Shown piece after piece: positions 1 to 10,095 of a stretch of DNA of 64,000 nucleotides. Made by a program: the position numbers and the translations under genes. Below the pieces are notes generated by a model. It did not search any database. It was not told where the DNA came from and saw nothing but the letters and a program-made list of their open reading frames with translations. Source of the stretch: Pseudomonas xantholysinigenes (GTDB taxonomy: Bacteria; Pseudomonadota; Gammaproteobacteria; Pseudomonadales; Pseudomonadaceae); NCBI RefSeq assembly GCF_014268885.2, contig NZ_CP077095.1:525001-589000 (forward strand), in the 5' to 3' direction. Positions within the stretch are counted from its first letter, which is position 1, and each line of letters begins with the position of its first letter.

Positions 1-2014
<2,014 letters not shown>

Positions 2015-2148
2015 ATATAACACCCAAGCAATCTGCGCACGAAAGCAGATTGTGGTGGTGAAGACGAAAGACCCGAAAGTTCGCAACTTCACAAATCACA
2101 TATCCGAATTGGCTGAGGGTGCTGCAAGGCATTCACGGCAACAGAATT

Positions 2149-2265
2149 TCTTGACGACCATAGAGCATTGGAACCACCTGATCCCATCCCGAACTCAGTA
2201 GTGAAACGATGCATCGCCGATGGTAGTGTGGGGCTTCCCCATGTGAGAGTAGGTCATCGTCAAGA
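2149..2265 (+). rRNA. rrf: 5S ribosomal RNA
   Basis: A 117-nt 5S rRNA with terminal helix TCTTGACGA / TCGTCAAGA, the conserved CCTGATCCCATCCCGAACTCAG core and the GATGGTAGTGTGGGG helix IV region typical of gamma-proteobacteria. It lies directly after the 23S spacer and just before a Rho-independent terminator. Ends are set by the terminal helix and could be off by one or two bases. Confidence 0.95.
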
Positions 2266-2275
2266 TTCATTTCGC

Positions 2276-2316
2276 AAAACCCCTATCTGCGCGAGCAGGT
2301 AGGGGTTTTGTCTTTT
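2276..2316 (+). terminator. rrn operon terminator
   Basis: The stem AAAACCCCTA..CTGC pairs with GCAG.TAGGGGTTTT around a GCGA-type loop and is followed by a T-rich tail. It sits 11 bp after the 5S gene, so it ends the rRNA transcript. Confidence 0.9.
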
Positions 2317-2342
2317 CCGCGCCCTCAAAATCAACACTTCCC

Positions 2343-2463
2343 CCTGTAGGAGCGGCCTTGTGTCGCGAAAGGGCTGCGTAGCAGCCCCGGCGATCTTTGC
2401 GTCAATGCTGAGACCATGGGGCTGCTACACAGCCCTTTCGCGACACAAGGCCGCTCCTACAGG
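2343..2463. repeat. REP inverted pair (BIME-like palindrome)
   Basis: Two REP units face each other: CCTGTAGGAGCGGCC at 2343 and its reverse complement ending at 2463. The arms, of about 45 bp, are nearly perfect (both contain TCGCGAAAGGGCTG) around a loop of about 29 bp. This is the GTAGGAGCGGCC class of P. putida REPs. The right end GGCCGCTCCTACAGG (2449-2463) is an intact version of the site split by the insertion sequence at 61226/62452. Confidence 0.9.
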
Positions 2464-2558
2464 TAAAGTGGCGGCTCCAAGCCCGGCGGCAGCCCTTTTC
2501 CTATGCAAGCCCTCGGGGCGTGGCTATCATGCCAGCCTTATTCCAAGTCGAGACTGGC

Positions 2559-3518
2559 ATGCTGAAGTTGTTGAATCTCCTCAAGGATGGCCGGTTCCAT
2601 TCCGGAGAAGCCCTGGGGGCCGCCCTTGGGGTGAGCCGCAGCGCCGTCTGGAAGCAGCTGCAGCACCTCGAGAGCGAACTGAACCTGACCATCCACAAGG
2701 TTCGTGGCCGTGGCTATCAACTAGCCGCGCCGCTTAACCTGCTTGAAGCGCAGGCGATCGCTGGATTCTCGGAGGGCGAGCCGTGGCCGGCCTTCATTCA
2801 CGACAGTATCGACTCCACCAATGCCGAGGGCCTGAGGCTCGCAGCCCAGGGGCAGGCAGCGCCGTTCCTGGTGCTGGCCGAGCGTCAGAGCGCCGGGCGC
2901 GGGCGTCGAGGCCGCGAATGGGTCAGCCCTTTCGCTGAAAACCTCTATTACAGCCTGGTGCTGCGCATCGATGGCGGCATGCGCCAACTCGAGGGCCTGA
3001 GTCTGGTGGTTGGTCTGGCGGTCATGCGTACGCTGAAGACGTTTGGCCTCAAGGATGTCGGGCTGAAGTGGCCCAATGACGTGCTGGCCAGTGGGCGCAA
3101 GATTACCGGGATCCTCCTGGAACTGGTCGGCGATCCGGCGGATGTCTGTCATGTGGTGCTGGGTATCGGTATCAATGTGAACATGCAGGGCGCTGAGCAG
3201 ATCGACCAGCCTTGGACCTCGATGCGCGGCGAGACCGGGCAGTTGGTGGACCGTAACCGCTTGGTGGCGGAACTCAGCCAGCACCTGCAGCACGAGCTGG
3301 CCCGTCATCGCCGCTATGGTTTCGCCGCCTTCCAGGAAGAGTGGGAGCAGGCGCATCTGTGGCAGGGGCGTAAGGTTTCGCTGGTCGCCGGCACTACCCG
3401 TATCGATGGGGTGGCGCGAGGCGTGGATGGTCAGGGCGGTTTGCGTCTTGAAATCGACGGTGTGGAAAAGAGCTTCAGCGGTGGCGAGCTCAGCCTGAGG
3501 TTGCGTGATGATTCTTGA
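2559..3518 (+). CDS. birA: Bifunctional biotin--[acetyl-CoA-carboxylase] ligase / biotin operon repressor
   Basis: BirA activates biotin to biotinyl-5'-AMP and transfers it to the acceptor lysine of biotin carboxyl carrier protein; with the adenylate bound it can also repress biotin synthesis genes. The 319-residue protein has an N-terminal winged helix (about residues 1-60, with [10 protein letters not shown] as recognition helix). The catalytic domain carries GRGRRG at 113-118, KWPND at 170-174 and the conserved GRK lysine near 181, followed by a small SH3-like C-terminal domain. The start at 2559 (MLKLLN) gives the family length; in-frame GTG 2520 and ATG 2529 upstream would add residues with no homology expected. 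The stop overlaps coaX by 11 bp, so the two are co-transcribed. Confidence 0.95.
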   Translation: MLKLLNLLKDGRFHSGEALGAALGVSRSAVWKQLQHLESELNLTIHKVRGRGYQLAAPLNLLEAQAIAGFSEGEPWPAFIHDSIDSTNAEGLRLAAQGQAAPFLVLAERQSAGRGRRGREWVSPFAENLYYSLVLRIDGGMRQLEGLSLVVGLAVMRTLKTFGLKDVGLKWPNDVLASGRKITGILLELVGDPADVCHVVLGIGINVNMQGAEQIDQPWTSMRGETGQLVDRNRLVAELSQHLQHELARHRRYGFAAFQEEWEQAHLWQGRKVSLVAGTTRIDGVARGVDGQGGLRLEIDGVEKSFSGGELSLRLRDDS

Positions 3519-4257
3519 GCTCGACTGTGGAAACAGCTTTATCAAGTGGCGTGTGATTCACACTGCCGATGCAGCCATCACCGGTGGCGGCATTGTTGAT
3601 TCGGATCAGGCGCTGCTGGCTGCGGTTGCTGGCCTTGGTGACTTGCCTCTTGTTGGCAGCCGGATGGTCAGTGTGCGTAGCGAGGAAGAAACCTCGTCTT
3701 TGTGCGCCCTGATCAAGGAGCGCTTTGGTGTCGCGGTGAGCGTTGCCCAGCCGGTCAAGGAAATGGCCGGTGTGCGCAACGGCTATGAAGACCACCAGCG
3801 CTTGGGTATGGATCGATGGTTGGGTGCGCTTGGCGCCTTTCACCTGGCCAGGGGTGCCTGCCTGGTCATCGACTTGGGTACGGCGGCAAAGGCTGACTTT
3901 GTGGCGGCGGATGGTGAGCACCTGGGTGGCTATATATGCCCGGGTATGCCATTGATGCGCAGCCAATTGCGTACGCATACGCGGCGCATTCGCTATGACG
4001 ACGCTTCCGCTGAGCGTGCGCTGAACAGCCTGGCTCCTGGGCGCTCAACCGTTGAGGCGGTCGAGCGTGGTTGTGTGCTGATGCTCCAGAGCTTTGCCCG
4101 GGCACAGATCGAGCAGGCCCAGGCACTATGGGGTGATGATTTCACGGTGTTCCTCACGGGTGGGGATGCCCCCCTTGTGCATGTGGCCGCGCCCCAGGCG
4201 CGTATCGTGCCGGACCTGGTATTCGTTGGCCTGGCAATGGCCTGTCCGTTGAGCTGA
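3508..4257 (+). CDS. coaX: Type III pantothenate kinase
   Basis: CoaX phosphorylates pantothenate with ATP, the first step of coenzyme A synthesis; type III enzymes are feedback-insensitive and need a monovalent cation. The 249-residue protein has the ASKHA-fold phosphate-1 loop at the N-terminus ([12 protein letters not shown], Asp6), the [13 protein letters not shown] segment near residue 118, the GGYICPGM substrate-binding motif and a C-terminal LTGGDA motif. ATG 3508 is preferred; a GTG codon directly before it would add one residue. It overlaps the 3' end of birA, a pairing seen in many Pseudomonas genomes, which suggests joint expression of two cofactor functions. Confidence 0.94.
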   Translation: MILELDCGNSFIKWRVIHTADAAITGGGIVDSDQALLAAVAGLGDLPLVGSRMVSVRSEEETSSLCALIKERFGVAVSVAQPVKEMAGVRNGYEDHQRLGMDRWLGALGAFHLARGACLVIDLGTAAKADFVAADGEHLGGYICPGMPLMRSQLRTHTRRIRYDDASAERALNSLAPGRSTVEAVERGCVLMLQSFARAQIEQAQALWGDDFTVFLTGGDAPLVHVAAPQARIVPDLVFVGLAMACPLS

Positions 4258-4264
4258 GGTGCCT

Positions 4265-4690
4265 ATGCGCTGGTTGTTTCTTCTATTGGTCGTGCTGAAC
4301 GTCTTCTATTACGTTTGGCATCAGCAGGAAGCACCCCTGAAGGTCAAGGAAGTGGCCCCGCTCTCCCTTTATAAAGGCAGTCAGCAGGAGATTCGCTTGC
4401 TGCGCGAGACGGGGGCCGCGGCACCGACCAGGCGCCGCGACGAATGCCTGGTGGTCGGTGGCGTTGCAGCACGAGAGCAGCTCGAGGCGCTGCGTCAGCG
4501 TCTACTGAGCCTTGATATCGCCGCAGCGCCGCTCGCGGGGCAGCTACCAGGGGCTGACGGTTTCTGGCTGAAGGTGGCTCCTGAAAGCGAGCGCTTGTTG
4601 GACCCGACAGTGCTCTCGACTCTTTCCAAGGATTTCAAAGACTTAAAACACAAAATTATTTTGTGCGAGGGTATTGCAACTGCTGAATAG
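4265..4690 (+). CDS. Small membrane-anchored protein, SPOR-like
   Basis: A 141-residue protein with one N-terminal membrane segment (MRWLFLLLVVLNVFYYVW) and a soluble, probably periplasmic, remainder. The middle (about residues 60-120) has the alternating pattern of a SPOR-type fold, with ECLVVGG, a helix rich in Leu/Arg, then GFWLKVAP. SPOR domains bind denuded peptidoglycan, but the match here is by pattern only, so that function is tentative. ATG 4265 is chosen because a GAGG ribosome site precedes it by 7 bp; GTG 4259 is the alternative. It follows coaX by 7 bp and probably ends that operon. Confidence 0.7.
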   Translation: MRWLFLLLVVLNVFYYVWHQQEAPLKVKEVAPLSLYKGSQQEIRLLRETGAAAPTRRRDECLVVGGVAAREQLEALRQRLLSLDIAAAPLAGQLPGADGFWLKVAPESERLLDPTVLSTLSKDFKDLKHKIILCEGIATAE

Positions 4691-4701
4691 CTTGATAGAA
4701 T
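4674..4701 (+). promoter_or_regulatory. Candidate sigma-70 promoter upstream of tRNA-tufB operon (distal)
   Basis: TTGCAA (4674-4679) and TAGAAT (4696-4701) are separated by 16 bp. It overlaps the end of the preceding gene and would start transcription near 4708, giving a leader of about 135 nt before tRNA-Tyr with a hairpin at 4707-4750. Confidence 0.5.
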
Positions 4702-4800
4702 GGCGCCCGCTTCACAGGGAACACCACTCAGGTGGTAGAGCTGGAAGCGGTGTCAAAGCAGCTAAGTTTCAGATTTGATTGAAAAAATTTGAAAAAACGC

Positions 4801-4829
4801 TTGACACTAGGGCGGCAGACAAATAGAAT
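4801..4829 (+). promoter_or_regulatory. Strong sigma-70 promoter for tRNA-Tyr/Gly/Thr-tufB
   Basis: The consensus -35 TTGACA (4801-4806) and -10 TAGAAT (4824-4829) have ideal 17-bp spacing. Predicted start is about 4836, a few bases before tRNA-Tyr at 4843. The GC-rich bases just after the -10 (GCCGGCC) resemble the discriminator of stringently controlled stable-RNA promoters. Confidence 0.85.
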
Positions 4830-4842
4830 GCCGGCCACATCT

Positions 4843-4926
4843 GGAGGGATTCCCGAGCGGTCAAAGGGGACGGACTGTAAATCCGTTGCGAGAGCTTCGA
4901 AGGTTCGAATCCTTCTCCCTCCACCA
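4843..4926 (+). tRNA. tRNA-Tyr (GTA)
   Basis: An 84-nt class II tRNA with acceptor GGAGGGA / TCCCTCC, anticodon GTA in the loop CTGTAAA, a long variable arm (GCGAGAGCTTCGAAG region), TTCGAAT T-loop and encoded CCA. It is first of three tRNAs in front of tufB. Confidence 0.97.
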
Positions 4927-4950
4927 GTTTTAGCGAGAGCCGCAAGCTCC

Positions 4951-5024
<74 letters not shown>

Positions 5025-5053
5025 AGTTTGCTGGATTTTGCGCAAAGTGTTTC

Positions 5054-5129
5054 GCTCTTGTAGCTCAGTTGGTAGAGCACACCCTTGGTAAGGGTGAGGT
5101 CAGCGGTTCAAGTCCGCTCAAGAGCTCCA
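5054..5129 (+). tRNA. tRNA-Thr (GGT)
   Basis: A 76-nt tRNA with acceptor GCTCTTG / CAAGAGC, anticodon stem CACCC/GGGTG around TTGGTAA (anticodon GGT), T-loop TTCAAGT and encoded CCA. It is last of the tRNAs before tufB. Confidence 0.97.
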
Positions 5130-5134
5130 TATAG

Positions 5135-5170
5135 ACAAAGGCAGATATGAAAATATCTGCCTTTGTTTTA
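5135..5170 (+). terminator. Hairpin between tRNA-Thr and tufB (attenuator or processing site)
   Basis: A perfect 14-bp stem (ACAAAGGCAGATAT with ATATCTGCCTTTGT, GAAA loop) is followed by TTTA. It looks like a weak Rho-independent terminator or an RNase III type processing site that separates the tRNA part of the transcript from tufB mRNA. Confidence 0.7.
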
Positions 5171-5208
5171 TCAGCGGTAAGTCTATTTCTTCTGCGGAGG
5201 ATGTATCG

Positions 5209-6402
5209 ATGGCTAAGGAAAAGTTTGATCGTTCCCTACCTCACGTTAACGTCGGCACTATCGGCCACGTTGACCACGGTAAGACCACTCTGACTGCAGC
5301 GCTGACTCGCGTCTGCTCCGAAGTTTTCGGTTCGGCCGTCGTTGAGTTCGACAAGATCGACTCGGCTCCGGAAGAAAAAGCGCGCGGTATCACCATCAAC
5401 ACCGCTCACGTCGAGTACAACTCGAACATTCGTCACTACGCTCACGTTGACTGCCCAGGTCACGCTGACTACGTGAAGAACATGATCACCGGTGCTGCCC
5501 AGATGGACGGCGCGATCCTGGTTTGCTCGGCCGCCGATGGTCCGATGCCACAAACCCGTGAGCACATCCTGCTGTCCCGTCAGGTTGGCGTTCCGTACAT
5601 CGTGGTCTTCCTGAACAAGGCTGACCTGGTAGACGACGCTGAGCTGCTGGAACTGGTCGAGATGGAAGTTCGCGACCTGCTGTCCACCTACGACTTCCCA
5701 GGCGACGACACTCCGATCATCATCGGTTCGGCTCGTATGGCTCTGGAAGGCAAAGACGACAACGAAATGGGTACCAGCGCTGTCAAGAAGCTGGTTGAAA
5801 CTCTGGATGCCTACATCCCTGAGCCAGTTCGTGCCATCGACCAGCCGTTCCTGATGCCGATCGAAGACGTATTCTCGATCTCGGGTCGTGGTACCGTTGT
5901 TACCGGTCGTATCGAGCGTGGTATCGTCCGCGTTCAGGATCCGCTGGAAATCGTTGGTCTGCGTGACACCACCACCACCACCTGCACCGGCGTTGAGATG
6001 TTCCGCAAGCTGCTGGACGAAGGTCGTGCTGGCGAGAACTGCGGCGTCCTGCTGCGTGGTACCAAGCGTGACGACGTTGAGCGTGGCCAGGTTCTGGTCA
6101 AGCCAGGTTCGGTCAAGCCGCACACCAAGTTCACCGCAGAAGTCTACGTCCTGTCGAAGGAAGAAGGCGGCCGTCACACTCCGTTCTTCAAAGGCTACCG
6201 TCCTCAGTTCTACTTCCGTACCACTGACGTGACCGGTAACTGCGAACTGCCGGAAGGCGTTGAGATGGTAATGCCAGGTGACAACATTCAGATGACTGTC
6301 ACCCTGATCAAGACCATCGCAATGGAAGACGGTCTGCGCTTCGCCATCCGTGAAGGCGGTCGTACCGTCGGCGCCGGCGTCGTAGCAAAAATTATTGAAT
6401 AA
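5209..6402 (+). CDS. tufB: Elongation factor Tu (copy 1)
   Basis: EF-Tu brings aminoacyl-tRNA to the ribosomal A site as a GTP complex. The 397-residue protein shows the P-loop GHVDHGKT (19-26), the DCPGH switch II, NKAD base-specificity motif and the two beta-barrel domains. It follows three tRNA genes, the classical tufB arrangement, with a GCGGAGGA ribosome site. The protein is identical to that at 21799-22992. The two genes differ at the DNA level only in about the first 93 bases and the last 20, a sign of gene conversion. The start is ATG here and GTG in the other copy. Confidence 0.98.
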   Translation: MAKEKFDRSLPHVNVGTIGHVDHGKTTLTAALTRVCSEVFGSAVVEFDKIDSAPEEKARGITINTAHVEYNSNIRHYAHVDCPGHADYVKNMITGAAQMDGAILVCSAADGPMPQTREHILLSRQVGVPYIVVFLNKADLVDDAELLELVEMEVRDLLSTYDFPGDDTPIIIGSARMALEGKDDNEMGTSAVKKLVETLDAYIPEPVRAIDQPFLMPIEDVFSISGRGTVVTGRIERGIVRVQDPLEIVGLRDTTTTTCTGVEMFRKLLDEGRAGENCGVLLRGTKRDDVERGQVLVKPGSVKPHTKFTAEVYVLSKEEGGRHTPFFKGYRPQFYFRTTDVTGNCELPEGVEMVMPGDNIQMTVTLIKTIAMEDGLRFAIREGGRTVGAGVVAKIIE

Positions 6403-6406
6403 GTAG

Positions 6407-6434
6407 TTGATTTAAATGATCGGGTCGGTATAAT
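6407..6434 (+). promoter_or_regulatory. Promoter for tRNA-Trp-secE-nusG
   Basis: TTGATT (6407-6412) and a perfect TATAAT (6429-6434) lie 16 bp apart. The predicted start is a few bases upstream of tRNA-Trp, followed by a GGCCGGCC discriminator like the one before tRNA-Tyr. Confidence 0.8.
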
Positions 6435-6456
6435 GGCCGGCCTGATACAGCGTTAA

Positions 6457-6532
6457 AGGTCAGTAGCTCAATTGGCAGAGCGACGGTCTCCAAAACCGTA
6501 GGTTGGGGGTTCGATTCCCTCCTGACCTGCCA
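6457..6532 (+). tRNA. tRNA-Trp (CCA)
   Basis: A 76-nt tRNA with acceptor AGGTCAG / CTGACCT, anticodon CCA in the loop CTCCAAA, T-loop TTCGATT and encoded CCA. It is placed between tufB and secE as in most gamma-proteobacteria. Confidence 0.97.
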
Positions 6533-6576
6533 TTCACCTCGGTGTGATTGGCTTTCTTCTCACAGGATCCTCCTTG

Positions 6577-6945
6577 ATGACTCCCAAAACTGAAGCCCAA
6601 GAATCGCGTTTTGATCTGTTCAAGTGGCTGGCTGTTGTCGCATTGGTAGTCGTAGGTGTTGTGGGTAATCAGTATTACTCCGCCTCCCCGATTCTGTATC
6701 GCGTACTCGTCCTGCTTGCTCTGGCTGCTGTCGCTGGCTTCGTTGCCCTGCAGACCGCCAAAGGCAAGTCGTTCTTTGCGCTGGCGAAGGAAGCTCGTAC
6801 CGAGATCCGTAAAGTCGTGTGGCCGACCCGCCAAGAAACCACGCAGACCACGCTGATTGTCGTGGCTGTTGTTCTGGTCATGGCGTTGCTGTTGTGGGGT
6901 CTTGATTCCCTGCTCGGCTGGTTGGTCTCCTTGATCGTTGGCTAA
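6577..6945 (+). CDS. secE: Preprotein translocase subunit SecE
   Basis: SecE clamps the SecY channel in the inner membrane and is essential for protein export. The 122-residue protein has three membrane segments (about 17-37, 45-63 and 92-115), like E. coli SecE and unlike the single-span short forms. The conserved cytoplasmic stretch KEARTEIRKVVWPTRQET precedes the last span. ATG 6577 gives the family length; in-frame ATG 6544 just after tRNA-Trp lacks a good ribosome site. nusG follows after 9 bp, so the two form the usual secE-nusG unit. Confidence 0.95.
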   Translation: MTPKTEAQESRFDLFKWLAVVALVVVGVVGNQYYSASPILYRVLVLLALAAVAGFVALQTAKGKSFFALAKEARTEIRKVVWPTRQETTQTTLIVVAVVLVMALLLWGLDSLLGWLVSLIVG

Positions 6946-6954
6946 GGGTGTCTC

Positions 6955-7488
6955 GTGGCTAAGCGTTGGTATGTTGTTCATGCTTACTCGGGTTACGAGA
7001 AGCATGTCATGCGCTCCCTGATCGAGCGTGTCAAGCTGGCTGGCATGGAAGACGAATTCGGCGAGATCCTGGTCCCGACCGAAGAGGTCGTCGAAATGCG
7101 TAACGGCCAGAAGCGCAAGAGCGAGCGGAAATTCTTCCCTGGCTATGTGCTGGTCCAGATGGAAATGAACGAAGGGACTTGGCACCTTGTCAAGGATACT
7201 CCTCGGGTCATGGGTTTCATTGGTGGTACCGCAGACAAGCCTGCGCCGATCACTGATAAAGAAGCTGAAGCTATCCTGCGTCGCGTTGCCGACGGCAGTG
7301 ACAAGCCGAAGCCGAAGACGTTGTTTGAGCCGGGTGAAGTGGTTCGCGTCATTGACGGTCCCTTCGCTGACTTCAATGGCAGTGTCGAAGAAGTTAACTA
7401 CGAGAAGAGCCGGCTGCAGGTTGCAGTGCTCATTTTCGGTCGCTCCACCCCGGTGGAGCTCGAGTTCAGCCAGGTCGAGAAGGTCTAG
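6955..7488 (+). CDS. nusG: Transcription termination/antitermination factor NusG
   Basis: NusG binds RNA polymerase and, through its C-terminal KOW domain, either Rho or ribosomal protein S10, so it links transcription with translation and termination. The 177-residue protein has the NGN domain (starting [13 protein letters not shown]) and a KOW segment near residues 125-155 ([16 protein letters not shown]). The start is GTG. It lies 9 bp after secE and ends at a strong terminator at 7507, so the tRNA-Trp-secE-nusG unit stops there. Confidence 0.97.
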   Translation: MAKRWYVVHAYSGYEKHVMRSLIERVKLAGMEDEFGEILVPTEEVVEMRNGQKRKSERKFFPGYVLVQMEMNEGTWHLVKDTPRVMGFIGGTADKPAPITDKEAEAILRRVADGSDKPKPKTLFEPGEVVRVIDGPFADFNGSVEEVNYEKSRLQVAVLIFGRSTPVELEFSQVEKV

Positions 7489-7506
7489 CCGAACGAAGCA
7501 TCCCAT

Positions 7507-7538
7507 ACCCCGCAGCCCTATGTGCTGCGGGGTTTTTT
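7507..7538 (+). terminator. Rho-independent terminator after nusG
   Basis: The stem ACCCCGCAG / CTGCGGGGT is followed by TTTTTT. It separates secE-nusG from the rplKAJL-rpoBC operon. Confidence 0.9.
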
Positions 7539-7607
7539 CGTCACTGGGATAAAACGCAAGTCATACGGGGAGCCATCTGGCGCTTGTACCCGATTTTGGA
7601 GTAGCTC

Positions 7608-8039
7608 ATGGCTAAGAAGATTCAGGCTTACATCAAGCTGCAAGTAAAGGCCGGCCAGGCCAACCCAAGCCCACCCGTTGGTCCAGCACTGGGTCAACAC
7701 GGTGTGAACATCATGGAATTCTGCAAGGCCTTCAACGCCCGTACCCAGGGTCAAGAGCCAGGTCTGCCGACTCCAGTGATCATCACTGTCTACAGCGACC
7801 GTAGCTTCACCTTCGAGACCAAGAGCACCCCTGCCTCGGTTCTGCTGAAGAAAGCTGCTGGCCTGACCAGCGGTTCGGCTCGCCCGAACACCGTCAAGGT
7901 CGGTACCGTTACCCGTGCTCAGCTGGAAGAGATCGCCAAGACCAAACAGGCTGATCTGACTGCTGCTGACATGGATGCAGCTGTGCGCACCATCGCCGGC
8001 TCTGCCCGTAGCATGGGCCTGAACGTGGAGGGTGTGTAA
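7608..8039 (+). CDS. rplK: 50S ribosomal protein L11
   Basis: L11 forms the GTPase-associated centre with 23S rRNA and is needed for RelA activation. The 143-residue protein begins [30 protein letters not shown], with the proline-rich N-domain involved in thiopeptide binding, and ends with the RNA-binding C-domain (GTARSMGL-like [13 protein letters not shown]). The start has a GGAG ribosome site. Its stop TAA shares a base with the ATG of rplA, the normal translational coupling of L11 and L1. Confidence 0.97.
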   Translation: MAKKIQAYIKLQVKAGQANPSPPVGPALGQHGVNIMEFCKAFNARTQGQEPGLPTPVIITVYSDRSFTFETKSTPASVLLKKAAGLTSGSARPNTVKVGTVTRAQLEEIAKTKQADLTAADMDAAVRTIAGSARSMGLNVEGV

Positions 8040-8734
8040 TGGCTAAGCTGACCAAGCGCCAAAAGGCTATCGCCGAGAAAATCGAAGCAGGCAAGGCCTA
8101 CAACTTCGAAGAAGCCGCAACCCTGCTGGCTTCGCTGCCGACTGCCAAATTCGTAGAATCCTACGACATCGCTGTCAACCTCGGTGTTGACCCGCGTAAA
8201 TCCGACCAGGTCGTTCGTAGCGCTACCGTGCTGCCACACGGCACTGGCAAGACCGTACGTGTTGCCGTCTTCACCCAGGGCCCAGCTGCTGAAGCTGCTC
8301 TGGCTGCTGGCGCCGACCGCGTAGGCATGGACGATCTGGCTGCCGAAATGAAAGGCGGCGACCTGAACTATGACGTCGTCATCGCATCGCCTGATGCCAT
8401 GCGCGTTGTAGGTCAGCTGGGTCAGGTCCTGGGTCCTCGTGGCCTGATGCCTAACCCGAAAGTTGGTACTGTGACCCCAGACGTAGCCACTGCCGTGAAA
8501 AACGCCAAGGCTGGTCAGGTTCGCTACCGTACCGACAAGAACGGTATCATCCACACCTCCGTTGGCAAGGTCGGCTTCGAAGCTGGCAAGCTGAAGGAAA
8601 ACGTTGAAGCCCTGATCGCTGATCTGAAGCGTATCAAGCCAGCTTCCTCGAAAGGCATCTACGTCAAGCGCGTTACCCTGAGCACCACCATGGGCCCAGG
8701 TCTGATCATCGATCAGAGCTCGCTGAACGTGTAA
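8039..8734 (+). CDS. rplA: 50S ribosomal protein L1
   Basis: L1 forms the mobile L1 stalk at the E site and in E. coli represses the L11 operon by binding its own mRNA. The 231-residue protein contains the signature [31 protein letters not shown] region (near residues 118-145) and the [12 protein letters not shown] segment. The start overlaps the rplK stop by one base. It is followed by a GC-rich hairpin at 8741-8765 that divides the L11-L1 part from the L10-L12 part of the operon. Confidence 0.97.
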   Translation: MAKLTKRQKAIAEKIEAGKAYNFEEAATLLASLPTAKFVESYDIAVNLGVDPRKSDQVVRSATVLPHGTGKTVRVAVFTQGPAAEAALAAGADRVGMDDLAAEMKGGDLNYDVVIASPDAMRVVGQLGQVLGPRGLMPNPKVGTVTPDVATAVKNAKAGQVRYRTDKNGIIHTSVGKVGFEAGKLKENVEALIADLKRIKPASSKGIYVKRVTLSTTMGPGLIIDQSSLNV

Positions 8735-8932
8735 TATTCGGCCGCTGCGACTTGCTCGCAGCGGCTTACTAAATTGGGGTCCCTGCCTGGCGGGGGCTAT
8801 CCAAGACCGTAGGCGGCGCAAGCCTTAAACCACAAGCCTACGCAGATGGTGCTCCCGATTCGTTTACGAATCAGACACCAAAACGACATCCGGCTTCGGC
8901 CAGATGAAACGGTAGAAACCAGGAGTAAACCC
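8735..8932 (+). promoter_or_regulatory. rplA-rplJ spacer with hairpin and probable L10 leader
   Basis: A 198-bp gap without a gene. It holds a 10-bp hairpin GCCGCTGCGA / TCGCAGCGGC (8741-8765) without a strong U-run, and then a structured leader. Within that, TAGGCGGCGCAAGCCT and AGCCTACGC segments can pair, and GGTGCTCCCG..CAGACACC lies closer to rplJ. In E. coli the same position is the mRNA site bound by the L10(L12)4 complex for autogenous repression. The position and structure fit that role here, but the binding site is inferred. Confidence 0.55.
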
Positions 8933-9433
8933 GTGGCAATTAAACTCGAAGACAAGAAGGCCATCGTCGCTGAAGTCAACGAGGCTGCCAAAGTCGCTCT
9001 GTCCGCTGTCGTGGCCGATGCCCGTGGTGTGACTGTAAGCGCAATGACCGGACTCCGTAAAGAGGCCCGCGAAGCTGGCGTATACGTGCGTGTCGTACGT
9101 AACACCCTGCTCAAGCGCGCTGTTGAAGGCACCGAGTACTCGATCCTCAACGACGCGTTCAAAGGCCCGACCCTGATTGCTTTCTCCAACGAACACCCGG
9201 GCGCTGCTGCTCGTCTGTTCAAAGAGTTCGCCAAGGGTCAGGACAAGTTCGAGATCAAGGCAGCCGCGTTTGACGGCAATTTGATTGCGGCGAACCAGAT
9301 CGACGTGTTGGCTTCCCTGCCGACCCGCGACGAAGCTATTGCGAAGCTGATGAGCGTGATCCAAGGCGCTACCAGCAAGCTGGCTCGTACTCTGGCAGCC
9401 ATTCGCGACCAGAAAGAAGCTACCGCCGCCTAA
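8933..9433 (+). CDS. rplJ: 50S ribosomal protein L10
   Basis: L10 anchors the L7/L12 dimers to the ribosomal stalk base and represses its own operon. The 166-residue protein begins [20 protein letters not shown] from GTG 8933, which follows an AGGAG ribosome site by 8 bp. An upstream in-frame ATG at 8846 would add 29 residues that do not belong to the family. The globular rRNA-binding domain is followed by the C-terminal helix (about 135-166) that binds L12. It lies 77 bp before rplL. Confidence 0.96.
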   Translation: MAIKLEDKKAIVAEVNEAAKVALSAVVADARGVTVSAMTGLRKEAREAGVYVRVVRNTLLKRAVEGTEYSILNDAFKGPTLIAFSNEHPGAAARLFKEFAKGQDKFEIKAAAFDGNLIAANQIDVLASLPTRDEAIAKLMSVIQGATSKLARTLAAIRDQKEATAA

Positions 9434-9510
9434 GGCGTGCGAATTCTTTCAAAATCATTCGTTTAATTTGATGGCTGCGTAGGCTGTCACCCCAATACAG
9501 GATTCAAGTC

Positions 9511-9876
9511 ATGTCTCTGACTAACGAACAAATCATCGAAGCAATCGGCCAGAAAACCGTTCTGGAAATTGTTGAGCTGATCAAAGCTATGGAAGAAACC
9601 TTCGGCGTTACCGCTGCTGTTGCCGCTGCTGGCCCAGCTGCTGCTGCTGCCGTTGTCGAAGAGCAGACCGAGTTCAACGTCGTTCTGACCGAAGCTGGCG
9701 ACAAGAAAGTCAACGTGATCAAGGCCGTTCGTGAACTGACCGGTCTGGGCCTGAAAGAAGCCAAAGAGAAAGTCGACGGCGCTCCTCAGGTTATCGCTGA
9801 AGGCGTTTCGAAAGAAGCCGCTGAAGACGCGAAGAAGAAGCTGGAAGAAGCTGGCGCTAAAGTCGAGCTGAAGTAA
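9511..9876 (+). CDS. rplL: 50S ribosomal protein L7/L12
   Basis: L7/L12 is the multi-copy acidic stalk protein that recruits translational GTPases. The 121-residue protein has the N-terminal dimerisation helices, an Ala-rich hinge near residues 35-52 ([12 protein letters not shown]) and the C-terminal factor-binding domain with [20 protein letters not shown]. An AGGATT ribosome site precedes the ATG. The gene is followed by a 219-bp spacer with an attenuator-like hairpin before rpoB, which in enteric bacteria reduces rpoBC expression relative to the ribosomal proteins. Confidence 0.97.
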   Translation: MSLTNEQIIEAIGQKTVLEIVELIKAMEETFGVTAAVAAAGPAAAAAVVEEQTEFNVVLTEAGDKKVNVIKAVRELTGLGLKEAKEKVDGAPQVIAEGVSKEAAEDAKKKLEEAGAKVELK

Positions 9877-9921
9877 TTTCGACTTTGCGACAACAGTCCG
9901 AGCGTTGAGCGAAGGGCTGAT

Positions 9922-9951
9922 GGCTGGTGGCTTATGCCACCGGCCTTTTTC
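9922..9951 (+). terminator. rplL-rpoB attenuator hairpin
   Basis: The stem GCTGGTGG / CCACCGGC is followed by CTTTTTCC. It looks like a partial Rho-independent terminator, equivalent to the rplL-rpoB attenuator of E. coli. Further small hairpins (CACCC/GGGTG near 10000, GCAAACC/GGTTTGC at 10013-10030) lie between it and rpoB. Confidence 0.7.
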
Positions 9952-10095
9952 CGTTATTGGTGGTCGATCAGGTCGGCCCCGATAACGAGCTGCAAGACAC
10001 CCAAGTGGGTGGCGCAAACCAAGGGGTTTGCACGATTTTCGGCTGCTCCCGCCGGGAGATGCCAAACAAGCAGGTGACCAAGCTGGGGAATGCTG

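Noticed and set aside
2360..2737. A 125-codon frame across the REP pair and the start of birA
   Set aside because: It runs through a palindromic repeat and overlaps birA in another frame; no family pattern.
5236..6177. Antisense frames opposite both tuf genes (also 21778-22767)
   Set aside because: They are identical because the sense genes are identical; codon-bias shadows.
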